A stretch of 64,000 nucleotides of DNA from Pseudomonas sp. stari2 (GCF_040760005.1 NZ_CP099760.1:3033501-3097500), one strand, 5' to 3'. Positions 25,974-36,264 are shown, numbered from the stretch's first letter. The notes: generated by a model not told the origin, from the sequence alone. Numbers and translations: made by a program.

Positions 25974-28900
25974 ACCAGGGTTATGCCGAGCTGCACTGCC
26001 TGTCGAATTTCAGTTTTCAGCGCGGTGCGTCCAGTGCGCTGGAGCTGTTTCAGCGCGCGAAAAAACACGGCTATCAGGCGTTGGCGATCACCGATGAGTG
26101 CACCCTCGCCGGGATCGTCCGTGCCTGGCAGGCGGCAAAATCCGTGGAGCTGCCGCTGATCATCGGTAGCGAAATCCGTATCGAAAACGGCCCGAAACTG
26201 GTGCTGCTGGTAGAAAGCATCGAGGGTTATCAGGCGCTGTGCGGCTTGATCACTCAGGCCCGAAGGCGCACGCAGAAAGGCCAGTATCAAGTGCTGCGCG
26301 AGGACTTCAGCGAGCCATTGCCGGGATTGCTGGTGCTGTGGGTGCCGGATACGGTCGATGACGTGGAAGAGGGCCGCTGGCTGAAGCAGACCTTCGGTGA
26401 ACGGCTGTGGCTGGCCGTGCAGTTGCATCGCGGGCAGAACGATCAGCAACGGCTGGCCGCACTGCTGAGTCTGGCGGATGAACTGCAAATTCCAGCCGTG
26501 GCCAGCGGCGATGTGCACATGCACGCCCGTGGCCGCCGGGCCTTGCAGGACACCATGACCGCGATCCGCCATCACGTTCCGGTGGCCGAAGCGGGGATGC
26601 GCCTGCACCCCAATGGCGAGCGGCACTTGCGCAGCCTTGATGTGTTGAGCGAGTTGTATCCGCAGGCCTTGCTGGACGAATCGGTGAAACTGGCCCGGCG
26701 CTGCACGTTCGATTTAAGCCAATTGCGTTATCAGTATCCGAAAGAGCTGGTGCCCGATGGATACTCGGGTCGTTCCTGGCTGCGACAGTTGACTAAACAG
26801 GGCATCGCCTGGCGCTGGGAAAACGGCGCGCCCTTCAAGGTGCTGAGGCAGATCAACAAGGAACTGAAGCTGATCGCCGAACTCGGCTACGAAAGCTACT
26901 TCCTCACCGTGCACGACGTGGTGCGCTTCGCCCGGCAGCAGAAAATCCTTTGCCAGGGCCGGGGTTCGGCGGCCAACTCGGCGGTTTGTTTTGCTCTGGG
27001 CATCACCGAGATCGACCCGGATCGCACCACGCTGCTGTTCGAGCGCTTCATGTCGAGGGAGCGCAACGAGCCGCCGGACATCGACGTGGATTTCGAGCAC
27101 GAACGCCGAGAAGAAGTCCTGCAATACGTGTTTCGTCGTTATGGCCGCCGTCGTGCGGCGCTGACGGCGGTGGTCAGCACCTATCACGCTGCCGGTGCGG
27201 TACGCGATGTGGCCAAGGCCCTCGGTTTGCCGCCAGACCAGATCAACGCGCTGGCCGATTGCTGCGGCCACTGGAGCGATGAAACACCGCCCGTGGAACG
27301 CCTGCGCGAAAACGGCTTCGACCCGGACAGCCCGATCCTGCACCGGGTGCTGAGCCTGACCGGGCAACTGATCGGCTTCCCCCGGCACCTGTCGCAGCAC
27401 CCCGGTGGTTTCGTGATTTCCGAGCAACCGCTGGACACCCTGGTGCCGGTGGAAAACGCCGCGATGGCAGACCGCACCATCATTCAGTGGGACAAGGATG
27501 ACCTCGATGCGGTCGGGCTGCTCAAGGTGGATATCCTTGCCCTCGGCATGCTCAGTGCGATTCGCCGCTGTTTCGACCTGCTGCGCCGTCATCGCAACCA
27601 GAATCTGAGCCTGGCCACGATCCCGCCTGACGACCGCCCGACCTACGACATGATCAGCCGCGCCGACACCATCGGCGTGTTCCAGATCGAGTCCCGGGCG
27701 CAGATGTCGATGCTGCCGCGTCTGCGCCCGCAAAACTTCTACGATCTGGTGATTGAAGTGGCCATCGTCCGGCCGGGGCCGATCCAGGGCGGGATGGTGC
27801 ATCCATACCTGCGCCGGCGAAACAAGGAGGAAAAGGAAACCTATCCGTCACCGGAATTGGAAGTGGTGCTCAAACGCACCCTTGGCGTGCCGCTGTTTCA
27901 GGAACAGGTGATGCAGATCGCCATCGTCGCCGCCGATTACAGCCCCGGCGAGGCCGACCAGTTGCGCCGCTCCATGGCCGCGTGGAAACGCCACGGCGGG
28001 CTGGAACCGCACAAGGAACGGCTGGCCGCCGGCATGAAGAAAAACGGCTACAGCCCGGATTTCGCCGCGCAGATCTTCGAGCAGATCAAGGGCTTCGGCA
28101 GTTACGGTTTTCCCGAGTCTCACGCCGCCAGTTTTGCCTTGCTGACGTACGCCAGTTGCTGGCTCAAGTGCCATGAACCGGCGGCGTTCGCCTGTGCGCT
28201 GATCAACAGCTGGCCGATGGGTTTCTACAGCCCGGATCAGATTCTCCAGGATGCACGCCGCCATCATTTGCAAATCCGCCCGGTAGACGTGCGTGCCAGT
28301 GACTGGGATTGCAGCCTGGAGCCGATCACCGGCGAGCAACCGGCCATTCGTATGGGGTTGCGGATGATCAAAGGCTTTCGCGAGGAAGATGCCCGGTGCA
28401 TTGAAAAGGCTCGGGCGAGGGGCGCGTTTGCCGATGTCGCCGATCTGGGCGAACGCGCCGGCCTCGACAGTCGGGCCCAGGCGTTGCTGGCGGATTCTGG
28501 AGCGTTACGTGGGCTGGCCGGCCACCGCCATCGGGCGCGCTGGGAGGTGGCCGGGGTGCAGAAACAGCTCGGGTTGTTTGCCGGGTTGCCGAGTCAGGAG
28601 GAGCCGGATGTGCTGCTGCCTACGCCGAGTGTCAGCGAAGACCTGTTCACCGACTACGCCACCCTGGGCACCACACTGGGGCCGCATCCGCTGACGCTGT
28701 TGCGCGATGAGTTGCGTGCGCGGCGCTGTCGCAGCTCCCGGGAGTTGCTGGAGGTCGAACACGGCCGGCCGGTCAGCGTCGCGGGGCTGGTGACCGGACG
28801 CCAGCGCCCGGCCACTGCCAGCGGCGTGACCTTCGTGACCCTGGAAGACGAGTTCGGCAACGTCAACGTGGTGGTCTGGCGTGATCTGGCCGAGCGCCAG

Positions 28901-29047
28901 CGTCAGGTGCTGGTGGGCTCACAATTACTCAAGGTCGATGGTCGCTGGGAGCGCGAAGGCGAGGTGCGGCACTTGATTGCCGGACGCTTGAGCGATCTCA
29001 GCCCGTTGCTCAACGGGATTCGGGTGCAAAGCCGCGATTTCCACTGA
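25970..29047 (+). CDS. dnaE2: DnaE2 error-prone DNA polymerase III alpha-type subunit
   Basis: 1,025 residues. PHP domain at the start ([18 protein letters not shown]), polymerase active-site blocks [22 protein letters not shown] and [20 protein letters not shown] with the catalytic Asp residues, helix-hairpin-helix region, and a C-terminal OB fold ([26 protein letters not shown]). Shorter than replicative DnaE (about 1,160). The GTG at 25970 overlaps the imuB stop (GTGA) and gives the family N-terminus. Performs SOS-induced mutagenic lesion bypass. Confidence 0.95.
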   Translation: MNQGYAELHCLSNFSFQRGASSALELFQRAKKHGYQALAITDECTLAGIVRAWQAAKSVELPLIIGSEIRIENGPKLVLLVESIEGYQALCGLITQARRRTQKGQYQVLREDFSEPLPGLLVLWVPDTVDDVEEGRWLKQTFGERLWLAVQLHRGQNDQQRLAALLSLADELQIPAVASGDVHMHARGRRALQDTMTAIRHHVPVAEAGMRLHPNGERHLRSLDVLSELYPQALLDESVKLARRCTFDLSQLRYQYPKELVPDGYSGRSWLRQLTKQGIAWRWENGAPFKVLRQINKELKLIAELGYESYFLTVHDVVRFARQQKILCQGRGSAANSAVCFALGITEIDPDRTTLLFERFMSRERNEPPDIDVDFEHERREEVLQYVFRRYGRRRAALTAVVSTYHAAGAVRDVAKALGLPPDQINALADCCGHWSDETPPVERLRENGFDPDSPILHRVLSLTGQLIGFPRHLSQHPGGFVISEQPLDTLVPVENAAMADRTIIQWDKDDLDAVGLLKVDILALGMLSAIRRCFDLLRRHRNQNLSLATIPPDDRPTYDMISRADTIGVFQIESRAQMSMLPRLRPQNFYDLVIEVAIVRPGPIQGGMVHPYLRRRNKEEKETYPSPELEVVLKRTLGVPLFQEQVMQIAIVAADYSPGEADQLRRSMAAWKRHGGLEPHKERLAAGMKKNGYSPDFAAQIFEQIKGFGSYGFPESHAASFALLTYASCWLKCHEPAAFACALINSWPMGFYSPDQILQDARRHHLQIRPVDVRASDWDCSLEPITGEQPAIRMGLRMIKGFREEDARCIEKARARGAFADVADLGERAGLDSRAQALLADSGALRGLAGHRHRARWEVAGVQKQLGLFAGLPSQEEPDVLLPTPSVSEDLFTDYATLGTTLGPHPLTLLRDELRARRCRSSRELLEVEHGRPVSVAGLVTGRQRPATASGVTFVTLEDEFGNVNVVVWRDLAERQRQVLVGSQLLKVDGRWEREGEVRHLIAGRLSDLSPLLNGIRVQSRDFH

Positions 29048-29191
29048 CAAAACTGCTGATTCGAAAGCCAATTCACTGGCGTCAAAAAAACCTGTCCTCA
29101 CTGATGGCACTTTGGCATAATGCCGGCCCTTTCCCGATCCCCCACGATTTTTGCCGTGCCGGGACACATCATTTTTCAGAAGGAATGCACA

Positions 29192-29884
29192 GTGAGAATG
29201 ATCTCCCGGATGTTGGTCTCGGGCGTTGCGATTGCCGTCCTCGGCACCCTGGCCGGCTCGCTTTCCGGCTGCGCCACCGAAAGCTCCCGCGCACTGCCGG
29301 TGGCCAAGGTGGAAAGCGCCACTCGGGCCTGGACCGGTGTCCGTATCCCGATGGCCGTGGGCAAATTCGACAACCGTTCGAGCTACATGCGCGGGATCTT
29401 CTCCGACGGCGTCGACCGTCTCGGCGGCCAGGCCAAGACCATCCTGATCACTCACCTGCAGCAGACCAACCGTTTCTCCGTGCTCGACCGCGACAACATG
29501 GGCGAGATCCAGCAGGAGGCGGCGATCAAGGGCCAGGCCCAGCGTCTGAAAGGCGCCGATTACGTGGTCACCGGTGACGTCACCGAGTTCGGCCGCAAAG
29601 AGACCGGCGATCATCAGCTGTTCGGTATTCTCGGCCGTGGCAAGACCCAGGTCGCCTACGCCAAGGTCAACCTGAACATCGTCAACATCAGCACTTCCGA
29701 AGTGGTGTATTCGACCCAGGGCGCCGGCGAATACGCCTTGTCCAACCGCGAAATCATCGGCTTTGGCGGCACTGCTGCCTACGACTCCACCCTCAACGGC
29801 AAAGTCCTCGATCTTGCCATGCGCGAGGCGATCAATCGCCTGGTCGATGGCATGAACGCCGGCGCCTGGAAACCGGGCAACTGA
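29192..29884 (+). CDS. CsgG-family lipoprotein
   Basis: 230 residues. A lipoprotein signal with lipobox LSGC (mature Cys after about 26 residues) is followed by the CsgG pattern VGKFDNRSSYMRG, LLITHLQQTNRFSVLDRDN-type region and ADYVVTGDVTEFGRK. AAGGAA lies six bases before the GTG at 29192; ATG 29198 is an alternative. First gene of a three-gene lipoprotein operon with DUF4810 and GNA1162-type proteins, a conserved set in Gram-negative bacteria. No curli genes are nearby, so it is probably not a curli secretion pore. Confidence 0.88.
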   Translation: MRMISRMLVSGVAIAVLGTLAGSLSGCATESSRALPVAKVESATRAWTGVRIPMAVGKFDNRSSYMRGIFSDGVDRLGGQAKTILITHLQQTNRFSVLDRDNMGEIQQEAAIKGQAQRLKGADYVVTGDVTEFGRKETGDHQLFGILGRGKTQVAYAKVNLNIVNISTSEVVYSTQGAGEYALSNREIIGFGGTAAYDSTLNGKVLDLAMREAINRLVDGMNAGAWKPGN

Positions 29885-29913
29885 TAGACGCCCATCGCAA
29901 GGAGCAACACACC

Positions 29914-30276
29914 ATGAATCTGTCCCTGTCTCGGTCGCTGATGGCCCTGACCGCCAGCGCCTTGCTGGCCGGTTGCAGCAGCCCGCAAACCCTGTACCAG
30001 TGGGAAGGCTACCAGCCACAAGTCTACGAATACTTCAAAAGCGAAACGCCGAAAGAGGCCCAGGCCGAAGCGCTGGAAGCCGATCTGCAAAAAATCCGCG
30101 CCAGTGGCAAGCCCGTACCGCCGGGTTACCACGCACACCTCGGTCTGCTGTACCTGAGCATGGGCAAGGACGATCAGATGGTGCAGCAATTGCGCACAGA
30201 GAAGACCCTGTTCCCCGAGTCCGGCACCTACATGGACTTCTTGCTCAAGAACGCCAAGACCGGAGACGCCAAATGA
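29914..30276 (+). CDS. DUF4810 lipoprotein
   Basis: 120 residues. Lipobox LLAGC at about residues 17-21, then SSPQTLYQWEGYQPQVYEYFK and PPGYHAHLGLLYLSMGKDDQMVQQLRTEKTLFPES, which match DUF4810. CAAGGAG precedes the ATG. The stop overlaps the next ATG by four bases, so the operon is translationally coupled. Function unknown; probably an outer-membrane or periplasmic partner of the CsgG-like lipoprotein. Confidence 0.88.
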   Translation: MNLSLSRSLMALTASALLAGCSSPQTLYQWEGYQPQVYEYFKSETPKEAQAEALEADLQKIRASGKPVPPGYHAHLGLLYLSMGKDDQMVQQLRTEKTLFPESGTYMDFLLKNAKTGDAK

Positions 30277-30932
30277 TCTCCCGTGCCTTGAAACTGCTGG
30301 CCGCCGGCCTGGCGCTGACCGTTCTGGGTGGCTGCGTCGCACCGAAAACCGTGGACTATTCGGCGTACAAGCAAGCGCGTCCGAAGTCCATTCTGGTGCT
30401 GCCGCCGCTGAACACCTCGCCGGACGTCAAGGCGTCCTACAGCCTGTTGTCGCAAGTGACGTTCCCGCTGGCCGAGGCCGGTTACTACGTGCTGCCGATT
30501 ACCCTGGTCGACGAGACGTTCCGCCAGAACGGCCTGACCACGCCGGATGACATCCATCAGGCGCCGGTCAACAAACTGCACGAAATCTTCGGTGCCGACG
30601 CGGCGCTGTACATCACCGTCAGCGAGTACGGCACGCGCTACATGGTGATCAGCAGCGAAACCGCAGTGACCGCCAGCGCCAAACTGGTGGACCTGAAAAC
30701 CGGCGTCACTTTGTGGACCGGTGCAGCCCGGGCGTCGAGCGAAGAGGGCGGCAACAACAGTGGCGGCGGCCTGATCGGCGCGCTGATCACTGCTGCGGTA
30801 AAACAGATCGTCAACAGCTCCAGCGATGCTGGCTACCCGATTGCCGGTGTGGCCAGCAATCGACTGCTGTCGGCCGGACATCCGGCAGGCCTGCTGTATG
30901 GGCCACGGTCGCCGAAGTACGGCACTGACTGA
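30273..30932 (+). CDS. GNA1162-family (DUF799) lipoprotein
   Basis: 219 residues. Signal with lipobox LGGC, then PKSILVLPPLNTSPDVKASYSLLSQVTFPLAEAGYYVLP, the hallmark of the GNA1162/DUF799 family. A Gly-rich loop GGNNSGGGLIGALI lies near the C-terminus. Last gene of the lipoprotein operon, followed by a strong terminator. Function unknown. Confidence 0.88.
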   Translation: MISRALKLLAAGLALTVLGGCVAPKTVDYSAYKQARPKSILVLPPLNTSPDVKASYSLLSQVTFPLAEAGYYVLPITLVDETFRQNGLTTPDDIHQAPVNKLHEIFGADAALYITVSEYGTRYMVISSETAVTASAKLVDLKTGVTLWTGAARASSEEGGNNSGGGLIGALITAAVKQIVNSSSDAGYPIAGVASNRLLSAGHPAGLLYGPRSPKYGTD

Positions 30933-30945
30933 TTGACCTGTCACG

Positions 30946-30972
30946 GCAGCCCACCTCGGTGGGCTGCTTTTT
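30946..30972 (+). terminator. Rho-independent terminator of the lipoprotein operon
   Basis: GCAGCCCACC/GGTGGGCTGC stem (10 bp) with a tiny loop is followed by five T. It touches the stop codon of the convergent flavin reductase gene. Confidence 0.9.
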
Positions 30973-31630
30973 ATTTGGCAGGCCAGAACCGCTCGCCACC
31001 CCCCGGCGCCTCCGTCCACGCTTGCAACGAGCGGGTCGGCAAATCGAAGTAATCCCGGGTCCGCGCATAACCATGCCCACCCATGCGCCCAATCGCATCC
31101 AGCCCCAATTGATCGATGTACAGGGTTTTCGGGTCGATCAACTCGTCGCGCACATGCGCCATCAACACCTCGCCAAAGATGATTTCACGCGACTGGCCGA
31201 TGTTCAGCGCCATCATCCGCCGACACTCCAGTGCCACCGGTGCCTCGCCGATTCGCGGACATTTGACCGAAGTGCCGGGGATCGCCGTCAGGCCGGCAGC
31301 CGTCAACTCATCGAAGCCCGGCGCGAACGGCACGGCGCAGACGTTCATGGCTTCCACCAGTGCATCGTTGACGATGTTGACGGTGAACTCCTGGTTCATC
31401 TGGATATTGCGGGTGGTGTCCTTGGGGCTCTGGTCGCCGTAGTTCTCGACACCGAGCGCGAGAATGGGCGGGTCCGCCGACAGCGCATTGAAGAAGCTGA
31501 ACGGCGCCGCATTGACCCGGCCGTCGCCGTCGATGGTGGTGACCAGGGCAATCGGGCGCGGCACCACGCTGCCGATCAGGATCTTGTATTTTTCCCGTGG
31601 GCTCAGTTGGCTGAAATCGAAGCTGTGCAT
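30971..31630 (-). CDS. Flavin reductase-like domain protein
   Basis: 219 residues. YKILIGSVVPRPIALVTTIDGDGRVNAAPFSFFNALSADPPILALGV is the typical FMN-binding start of the flavin reductase family (in outline; about residues 15-60), and GEVLMAHVRDELIDPKTLYIDQLG is the conserved C-terminal part. It may supply reduced flavin or act as an FMN oxidoreductase. AGAGAA precedes the ATG at 31630; it lies 11 bases after the upstream amidohydrolase and is the last gene of the minus-strand transport/hydrolase operon. Confidence 0.85.
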   Translation of the reverse strand: MHSFDFSQLSPREKYKILIGSVVPRPIALVTTIDGDGRVNAAPFSFFNALSADPPILALGVENYGDQSPKDTTRNIQMNQEFTVNIVNDALVEAMNVCAVPFAPGFDELTAAGLTAIPGTSVKCPRIGEAPVALECRRMMALNIGQSREIIFGEVLMAHVRDELIDPKTLYIDQLGLDAIGRMGGHGYARTRDYFDLPTRSLQAWTEAPGGGERFWPAK

Positions 31631-31641
31631 GGCAGTGTTCT

Positions 31642-33129
31642 CTAAAGAAGTGGATCGATGGCGCTCAACGGCGCTTCGGCGCTGTAGTCGTCGGCGAAGG
31701 GAATGGCCGGCCGGAACAGGGTTTTCCAATCCGGTCGGCCAAAGGCCCGGTCGCTGTGGCTGCGCATCAGTTTTTCGTATTGGCGCTGGGCCTGGCGTTG
31801 CAGAGTGGGGTAGTCGACGCCGTTGACCTGACCGTCGTGCATCACGCAGCGACCGTCGATGTAGCTGGCGATGCAGTCGTCGCCGCGCCCGGCCAGCAGC
31901 AGGTTTTTCAGTGGGTCGAACAGCGGGCCCAGATGCAGACCACGCAGGCTGAATACGGTGATGTCGGCTTTGGCCCCCGGTGCCAGACGCCCGAGATCGT
32001 CACGACCCAGCGCCTTGGCGCCGCCGAGGGTGGCGGCGTTGTACAGATCGAGGCTGCTGGTCCGCGCCGAGCCGCCCTCCTTCAATCGAGCGATGTTCAG
32101 ACCGTGGCGCATGTTTGCCAGCAAGTCCGCCGGCCAGGTGTCGGTGCCGAGGGCGAAGTTGATGCCTTGGGCGCGATAGCGGCCGAATGAATTCAGCGCC
32201 TCGCCGTCGCGGGCAAACACCAGCGGGCAGTGCACCAGACTGGCGCCACCGTCGATGACCCGTTGCAGATCATCATCCCCCGAGGTGTAGATGCCGTGGG
32301 GCAACAGGCTGCGCGGGGTGAGCAGGTCGAGTTGCTGCAACCAGCCCAGCGGCGAGGTGCCGCGCAACTGTTCGACCATCGCCACTTCGCCAAGCGCCTG
32401 ACAGCAGTGCAGACGCATCGGTGCATTCAGCTCGCGGCTCAATGCAGACGTACGCTGAAGCAGCGCCGGGGTGCAGGTCTGGATGCGATCCGGCAGCAGC
32501 GCACCGCGAATCAGCCCCGCGTGTGCGCCATCGAAATCCTTGAAAAACCGTTCGGCCGCGTCCAGTCCATCCAGACCGCGCGCCTCATCCCAGTGATGGG
32601 CGAGGGTGCCGTCGGCGCGCCAATAACTCATGCCGCTCATGTAGCAAGGGCCGAGATACGTGCGCAGCCCCAGTTCGCCCGCCACATTGGCCACAGCGGC
32701 GAACTCGTCGTAGGTCTCCGCCCATTCGCGGTAATACATCGAGGTGATCGGCATCGCCGTGGTGATGCCGTTGCGGATCAACTGGGTAAAGGCGTAGCGG
32801 TACTTGAAGACCTCTTCTTCCCGGCTGAACGACTCACGCGGGCCGCTCGCCAGATACTCCGCCGACCACATGCGGCCCATGGCGCGTTCGTCGCCGTTGT
32901 CCAGGGTCAGTACCGTGGAATCGAGATCGCCGAGGGCATCGAGGTCAATGAAACCGGGCCCGATCAGCGCATTGCCGTAATCGATCCACTGATCCACCGG
33001 CTCTTGATAACCGCGCCCGACAAATTCGATGCGCGAGCCGGCGAACACCACTTCGCCGTCACGCCACAGCACATGCTGCGTGCCGTCGAAACCGATCACG
33101 CAACTGGCCTTCAGGCCGATCCGTTTCAC
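31642..33129 (-). CDS. Amidohydrolase/chlorohydrolase-type protein with altered metal site
   Basis: 495 residues with amidohydrolase architecture: a small N-terminal beta domain, a TIM barrel and a C-terminal return to the beta domain. Later metal or catalytic positions are present (RLHCCQALGE, LLPHGIYTSGDD, FALGTDTWPADLL). The usual N-terminal PGFxxxHxH is replaced by PGFIDLDALGDLD, so the first two His ligands are absent (Asp64 and Leu66 in their places). The family may use another metal arrangement. Its start overlaps the preceding amidohydrolase stop by four bases, which implies coupled expression. Substrate unknown; an N-rich heterocycle or amidine is plausible from context. Confidence 0.75.
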   Translation of the reverse strand: MKRIGLKASCVIGFDGTQHVLWRDGEVVFAGSRIEFVGRGYQEPVDQWIDYGNALIGPGFIDLDALGDLDSTVLTLDNGDERAMGRMWSAEYLASGPRESFSREEEVFKYRYAFTQLIRNGITTAMPITSMYYREWAETYDEFAAVANVAGELGLRTYLGPCYMSGMSYWRADGTLAHHWDEARGLDGLDAAERFFKDFDGAHAGLIRGALLPDRIQTCTPALLQRTSALSRELNAPMRLHCCQALGEVAMVEQLRGTSPLGWLQQLDLLTPRSLLPHGIYTSGDDDLQRVIDGGASLVHCPLVFARDGEALNSFGRYRAQGINFALGTDTWPADLLANMRHGLNIARLKEGGSARTSSLDLYNAATLGGAKALGRDDLGRLAPGAKADITVFSLRGLHLGPLFDPLKNLLLAGRGDDCIASYIDGRCVMHDGQVNGVDYPTLQRQAQRQYEKLMRSHSDRAFGRPDWKTLFRPAIPFADDYSAEAPLSAIDPLL

Positions 33130-34322
33130 AGACGACTGCCCAGCAAACGACCGCCACTGGCAATCAGTTCACCGCCGCGATAGACCTGACGCATCGGCCG
33201 CGCGACCACGGCTTCGCCAAGGGTTTCGACCGGCATAAGCAGAAAGTCCGCCGGCCGGCCGATGTCGAAGCCGTAATCCTTGATCCCCAATGCGCGCGCA
33301 CCGTTGACCGTTGCCGCGTCGAACGCCGCCGCCAGTTCATCGTCCTTGCCCAGGTCAAAACGGAACGCCAGCAACATCGCTCGTTCGAGCATGTCGCCAT
33401 TGCCCATTGGCGACCACGCATCGCGGATGCCGTCGGAGCCGAGGCACACGTTGACGCCCGTCTCGCGCAGCGACAGAAACGGCGGCACCGCGCAGTCGGC
33501 CGGTGCCGAACTCATCAGCGAAATCCCCAGCGCGGCAAGGCGTTCGGCGACCGGCTTGACCTGGCTCCACGGCAACATGCCGAGGCAATAGGCATGGCTG
33601 ATCATCACCCGGTTCTGCAGGTTGAAGCGCTCGGTGTAATCGGCGATCCGGGCGATCTGCCACAGGCCCAGTTCACCTTTGTCGTGCAGGTGAATATCGA
33701 CGCCACGCTGAAAGTCGCGGGCCAGGTTGAACACGAAATCCAGTTGCGCAATCGGGTCGTTGTCGATGCCGCAGGGATCGAGTCCGCCGACGTTTTCCAC
33801 GCCCAGGGCCATGGCTTCGCGCATCAGTTCGGCGGTGCCGGGGCGACTGATCAGACCGGTTTGCGGGAACACCACCAGTTGCAGGTCGATCAGGTCGTTG
33901 TAGCGTTCGCGCAGCTGTTGCATGGCTTCGACGTGACGCAGGCCGAATTCCGGATCGATGTCGACGTGGCAACGCATCGTCAGTGAACCTCGGGCGATGC
34001 AGTTTTCCAACAGCGCACCGGCCCGTTCGGCGATCGGCGCTTTGACTTCGCGCAGGACGCGGCGCTCGTTGCTGATGTAATCCTTGAGCGTCGGGCCCGC
34101 GCTGTTCGGGCGCCAGGGCTGGCCGTACAGGGTCTTGTCGAGGTGGACGTGGCTTTCCACCAGCGGGGCGGTCAGGAGCTGGTTCTGGCCGTCGATGTCG
34201 GTGGCGGCCAGTGGAGCATTGGAGGCCGGGCGGCGTTGGGTGAACTTGCCGTTTTCGATCAGCAGGTCTTCGGCAGGGGCGCCGTAGGCGCGGATGTTTC
34301 TGAGCCAGCGGGGGTGGGACAT
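33126..34322 (-). CDS. Amidohydrolase, cytosine deaminase-like
   Basis: 398 residues. Metal ligands fit the CodA group: VESHVHLDK (His58, His60), a His in DIHLHDKGE, SHAYCLG and GSDGIRDAWSP. Cytoplasmic (no signal peptide). The ATG at 34322 has AGAGG six bases upstream. Follows the binding-protein gene across a REP hairpin and overlaps the next amidohydrolase. Likely deaminates or hydrolyses the compound imported by the adjacent ABC system (inference). Confidence 0.85.
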   Translation of the reverse strand: MSHPRWLRNIRAYGAPAEDLLIENGKFTQRRPASNAPLAATDIDGQNQLLTAPLVESHVHLDKTLYGQPWRPNSAGPTLKDYISNERRVLREVKAPIAERAGALLENCIARGSLTMRCHVDIDPEFGLRHVEAMQQLRERYNDLIDLQLVVFPQTGLISRPGTAELMREAMALGVENVGGLDPCGIDNDPIAQLDFVFNLARDFQRGVDIHLHDKGELGLWQIARIADYTERFNLQNRVMISHAYCLGMLPWSQVKPVAERLAALGISLMSSAPADCAVPPFLSLRETGVNVCLGSDGIRDAWSPMGNGDMLERAMLLAFRFDLGKDDELAAAFDAATVNGARALGIKDYGFDIGRPADFLLMPVETLGEAVVARPMRQVYRGGELIASGGRLLGSRL

Positions 34323-34358
34323 TTCATACCTCTGTTTCCATGTTGTCTGGGCGGGCCT

Positions 34359-34380
34359 CATCGCTGGCAAGCCAGCGATG
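34359..34380. repeat. REP-type palindrome
   Basis: CATCGCTGGC-AA-GCCAGCGATG is a perfect 10-bp stem within GGGCCTC...GGCCGC flanks, the common pseudomonad REP form. It sits between the binding-protein stop and the next operon gene, where it may stabilise the upstream mRNA. Confidence 0.8.
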
Positions 34381-34407
34381 GCCGCGACGCGGTCTCAAGT
34401 CAGGCGA

Positions 34408-35460
34408 TCAACCTTTGAGCTTCGACCAGATCCGATCCTGCAGCTCCCGCGCCTTGTTGCTGCATTCCTTCTCCGGCCGCAGCCGGGAGGCGTATTCCTC
34501 GGGCATGTTGATCGCGTCCATGACCTTCCATTTCGCATCCAGCAACTGATCGCTCTGAATCCCGTTGGCATAGGCAATCGCGTTGGACACGGCCGCCGCG
34601 TTCTCGGGTTTCATCATCCAGTCGATAAAGATCTTCGCGTTACCCGGATGCGGGGCGCTTTTCGGTACGGCGAAGTTGTCCTGGAACATCGCCAGGCCTT
34701 CTTTCGGGTACACGTATTTGATCGTGCTCTTCTGCAAGGTGGCGCGGGCTGTCGAGCCGTTCCAGTTCTGCATCATGATCACTTCGCCCGAAGCCATACG
34801 GTCGACGGTGTTGTCGGAGCTGTACATCTTCAAAAACGGTTTCTGCTTTTGCAGCAGTTCGAGGATGCGCTTGGCGTCCTGCGGGTTTTCCGTGCATTCG
34901 TCGACGTTCAGGTAATGGCTGGCGGCATTGATCACGCTGCTGGAGGTGTCGAGGGCGGCGAGCTGGCCTTGCAGTTCCTTGCGCGGCTCGAAGAATTCTT
35001 TCCACGAGTCGTCGAGCTTGCCGCCCGGCACCCGGGCGCTGTCATAGGAGAAACCGGTGGTGCCCCACAGGTACGGCGCCGAATATTTGCGGCCCGGATC
35101 GAAGCTCGGATCGCGGAACGGCCCTTTGACGTACTGGAAGTTGTTCAGGGTCGGAGCGTCGATTTCCAGCAGCAGGTCCTGTTTGATCAGCGTCTGCATG
35201 ATCGACTGCGACGGCACGATCACGTCATACGCCGCGCCGCCGGCCTGCAACTTGGCCAGCAGGGTTTCGTTGCTGTCATAGCCGTCCATGGTGACCTTGA
35301 TCCCGGTCTCCTTTTCGAACTTGGCCAGCAGGTCTACCGGGTAGTAATCGGTCCAGTTGTAGAAGAACAATTCCTTGGGCTCGGCGGCATGGGCGCTGAA
35401 CGCGGTGAAACAACTCAAGGCCAGACCGGATACTGCCAGACGCATGTTTTTCACTTTCAT
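34408..35460 (-). CDS. ABC substrate-binding protein, PotD/PotF type
   Basis: 350 residues. Signal peptide ending SAHA, then AEPKELFFYNWTDYYPVDLLAKFEKETGIKV and YDSNETLLAKLQAGGAAYDVIVPS, the polyamine-binding family pattern. SAPYLWGTTGFSYD and a helical C-terminus complete the fold. Its ribosome binding site follows an AACAACAA motif that overlaps the permease stop. Ligand probably a polyamine, amino-acid derivative or other small cation; not determinable here. Confidence 0.88.
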   Translation of the reverse strand: MKVKNMRLAVSGLALSCFTAFSAHAAEPKELFFYNWTDYYPVDLLAKFEKETGIKVTMDGYDSNETLLAKLQAGGAAYDVIVPSQSIMQTLIKQDLLLEIDAPTLNNFQYVKGPFRDPSFDPGRKYSAPYLWGTTGFSYDSARVPGGKLDDSWKEFFEPRKELQGQLAALDTSSSVINAASHYLNVDECTENPQDAKRILELLQKQKPFLKMYSSDNTVDRMASGEVIMMQNWNGSTARATLQKSTIKYVYPKEGLAMFQDNFAVPKSAPHPGNAKIFIDWMMKPENAAAVSNAIAYANGIQSDQLLDAKWKVMDAINMPEEYASRLRPEKECSNKARELQDRIWSKLKG

Positions 35461-35473
35461 GAGAACGCTCCAG

Positions 35474-35486
35474 GTTTATTGTTGTT
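35474..35486 (-). promoter_or_regulatory. Crc/Hfq-type CA motif before the binding-protein gene
   Basis: On the minus strand AACAACAATAAAC overlaps the TAA stop of the permease gene and lies just upstream of the SD of the binding-protein gene. A good AAnAAnAA match, suggesting carbon-source control of the most highly needed component. Confidence 0.55.
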
Positions 35487-36264
35487 TGCCGCGTTGGCCG
35501 AGCCAGAAGGCCAGCACCACGAGAACGATGGAGATCACCAGCATCAGGGTTGAGATCGCGTTGATCTCGGGCGTCACGCCGGCCTTGATCGCCGAAAAGA
35601 TGTACACCGGCAACGTGGTCGAACCAGGGCCGGCGACGAAGAAGGTCATGATGAAATCGTCGAGGCTGACCACGAACGCCAGCACCGAACCGGACAACAC
35701 CGCCGGCCACAACAGCGGCAGCGTCACGCGGCGGAACACTTGCCATGGGTTGGCGTACAGGTCGTTGGCGGCCTCCAGCAGGCTCTTGTCCAGATCGTTC
35801 AGGCGTGCGCGAATTGGCAGGTAGGCGAACGGAATGCAGAAGCCGATGTGCGCGACAATCACCGTCATCAGGCCGAGCTTGATCCCTAGCGCCATGAACA
35901 GCAGCAGGGTCGCCACGGCGGTGACGATCTCCGGCAGGATCAGCGGCAGGTTGATCCCGCCTTCGACCATTTTCTGCCCGTAGAACGGCCGGTACGTCGC
36001 CAGCGCTGCGAGCAGCGCAATCGCCGTGGCGCACACGGTGGCGATGGTCGCGACGATGATCGAGTTCAGCGCGGCGGTCTGGATCGAAGGGTTGGCCAGG
36101 ATCCGTCCGTACCAGGCGAACGAGAACTCGGTCCACACCGTCGCCGAGCGGTTGGCGTTGAAGCTGTAGACGATCAACACCAGGATCGGCACGTACAGAT
36201 AGGCGAGGATCAGCAGGCTGATTTCCCGGGTCGCCGGGAGTTTTTTCAGGTGCAGAGAGATCAT
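35476..36264 (-). CDS. ABC transporter permease, PotC/PotI type
   Basis: 262 residues, about six membrane segments, and the coupling region DLDKSLLEAANDLYANPWQVFRRVTLPLLWPAVLSG. Its start overlaps the stop of the first permease by four bases. Second inner-membrane subunit of the polyamine-type importer. Confidence 0.9.
   Translation of the reverse strand: MISLHLKKLPATREISLLILAYLYVPILVLIVYSFNANRSATVWTEFSFAWYGRILANPSIQTAALNSIIVATIATVCATAIALLAALATYRPFYGQKMVEGGINLPLILPEIVTAVATLLLFMALGIKLGLMTVIVAHIGFCIPFAYLPIRARLNDLDKSLLEAANDLYANPWQVFRRVTLPLLWPAVLSGSVLAFVVSLDDFIMTFFVAGPGSTTLPVYIFSAIKAGVTPEINAISTLMLVISIVLVVLAFWLGQRGKQQ

Noticed and set aside
29192..30932. Curli secretion locus
   Set aside because: Only a CsgG-like lipoprotein is present with DUF4810 and GNA1162-type genes; no csgA, csgB, csgE or csgF is seen.
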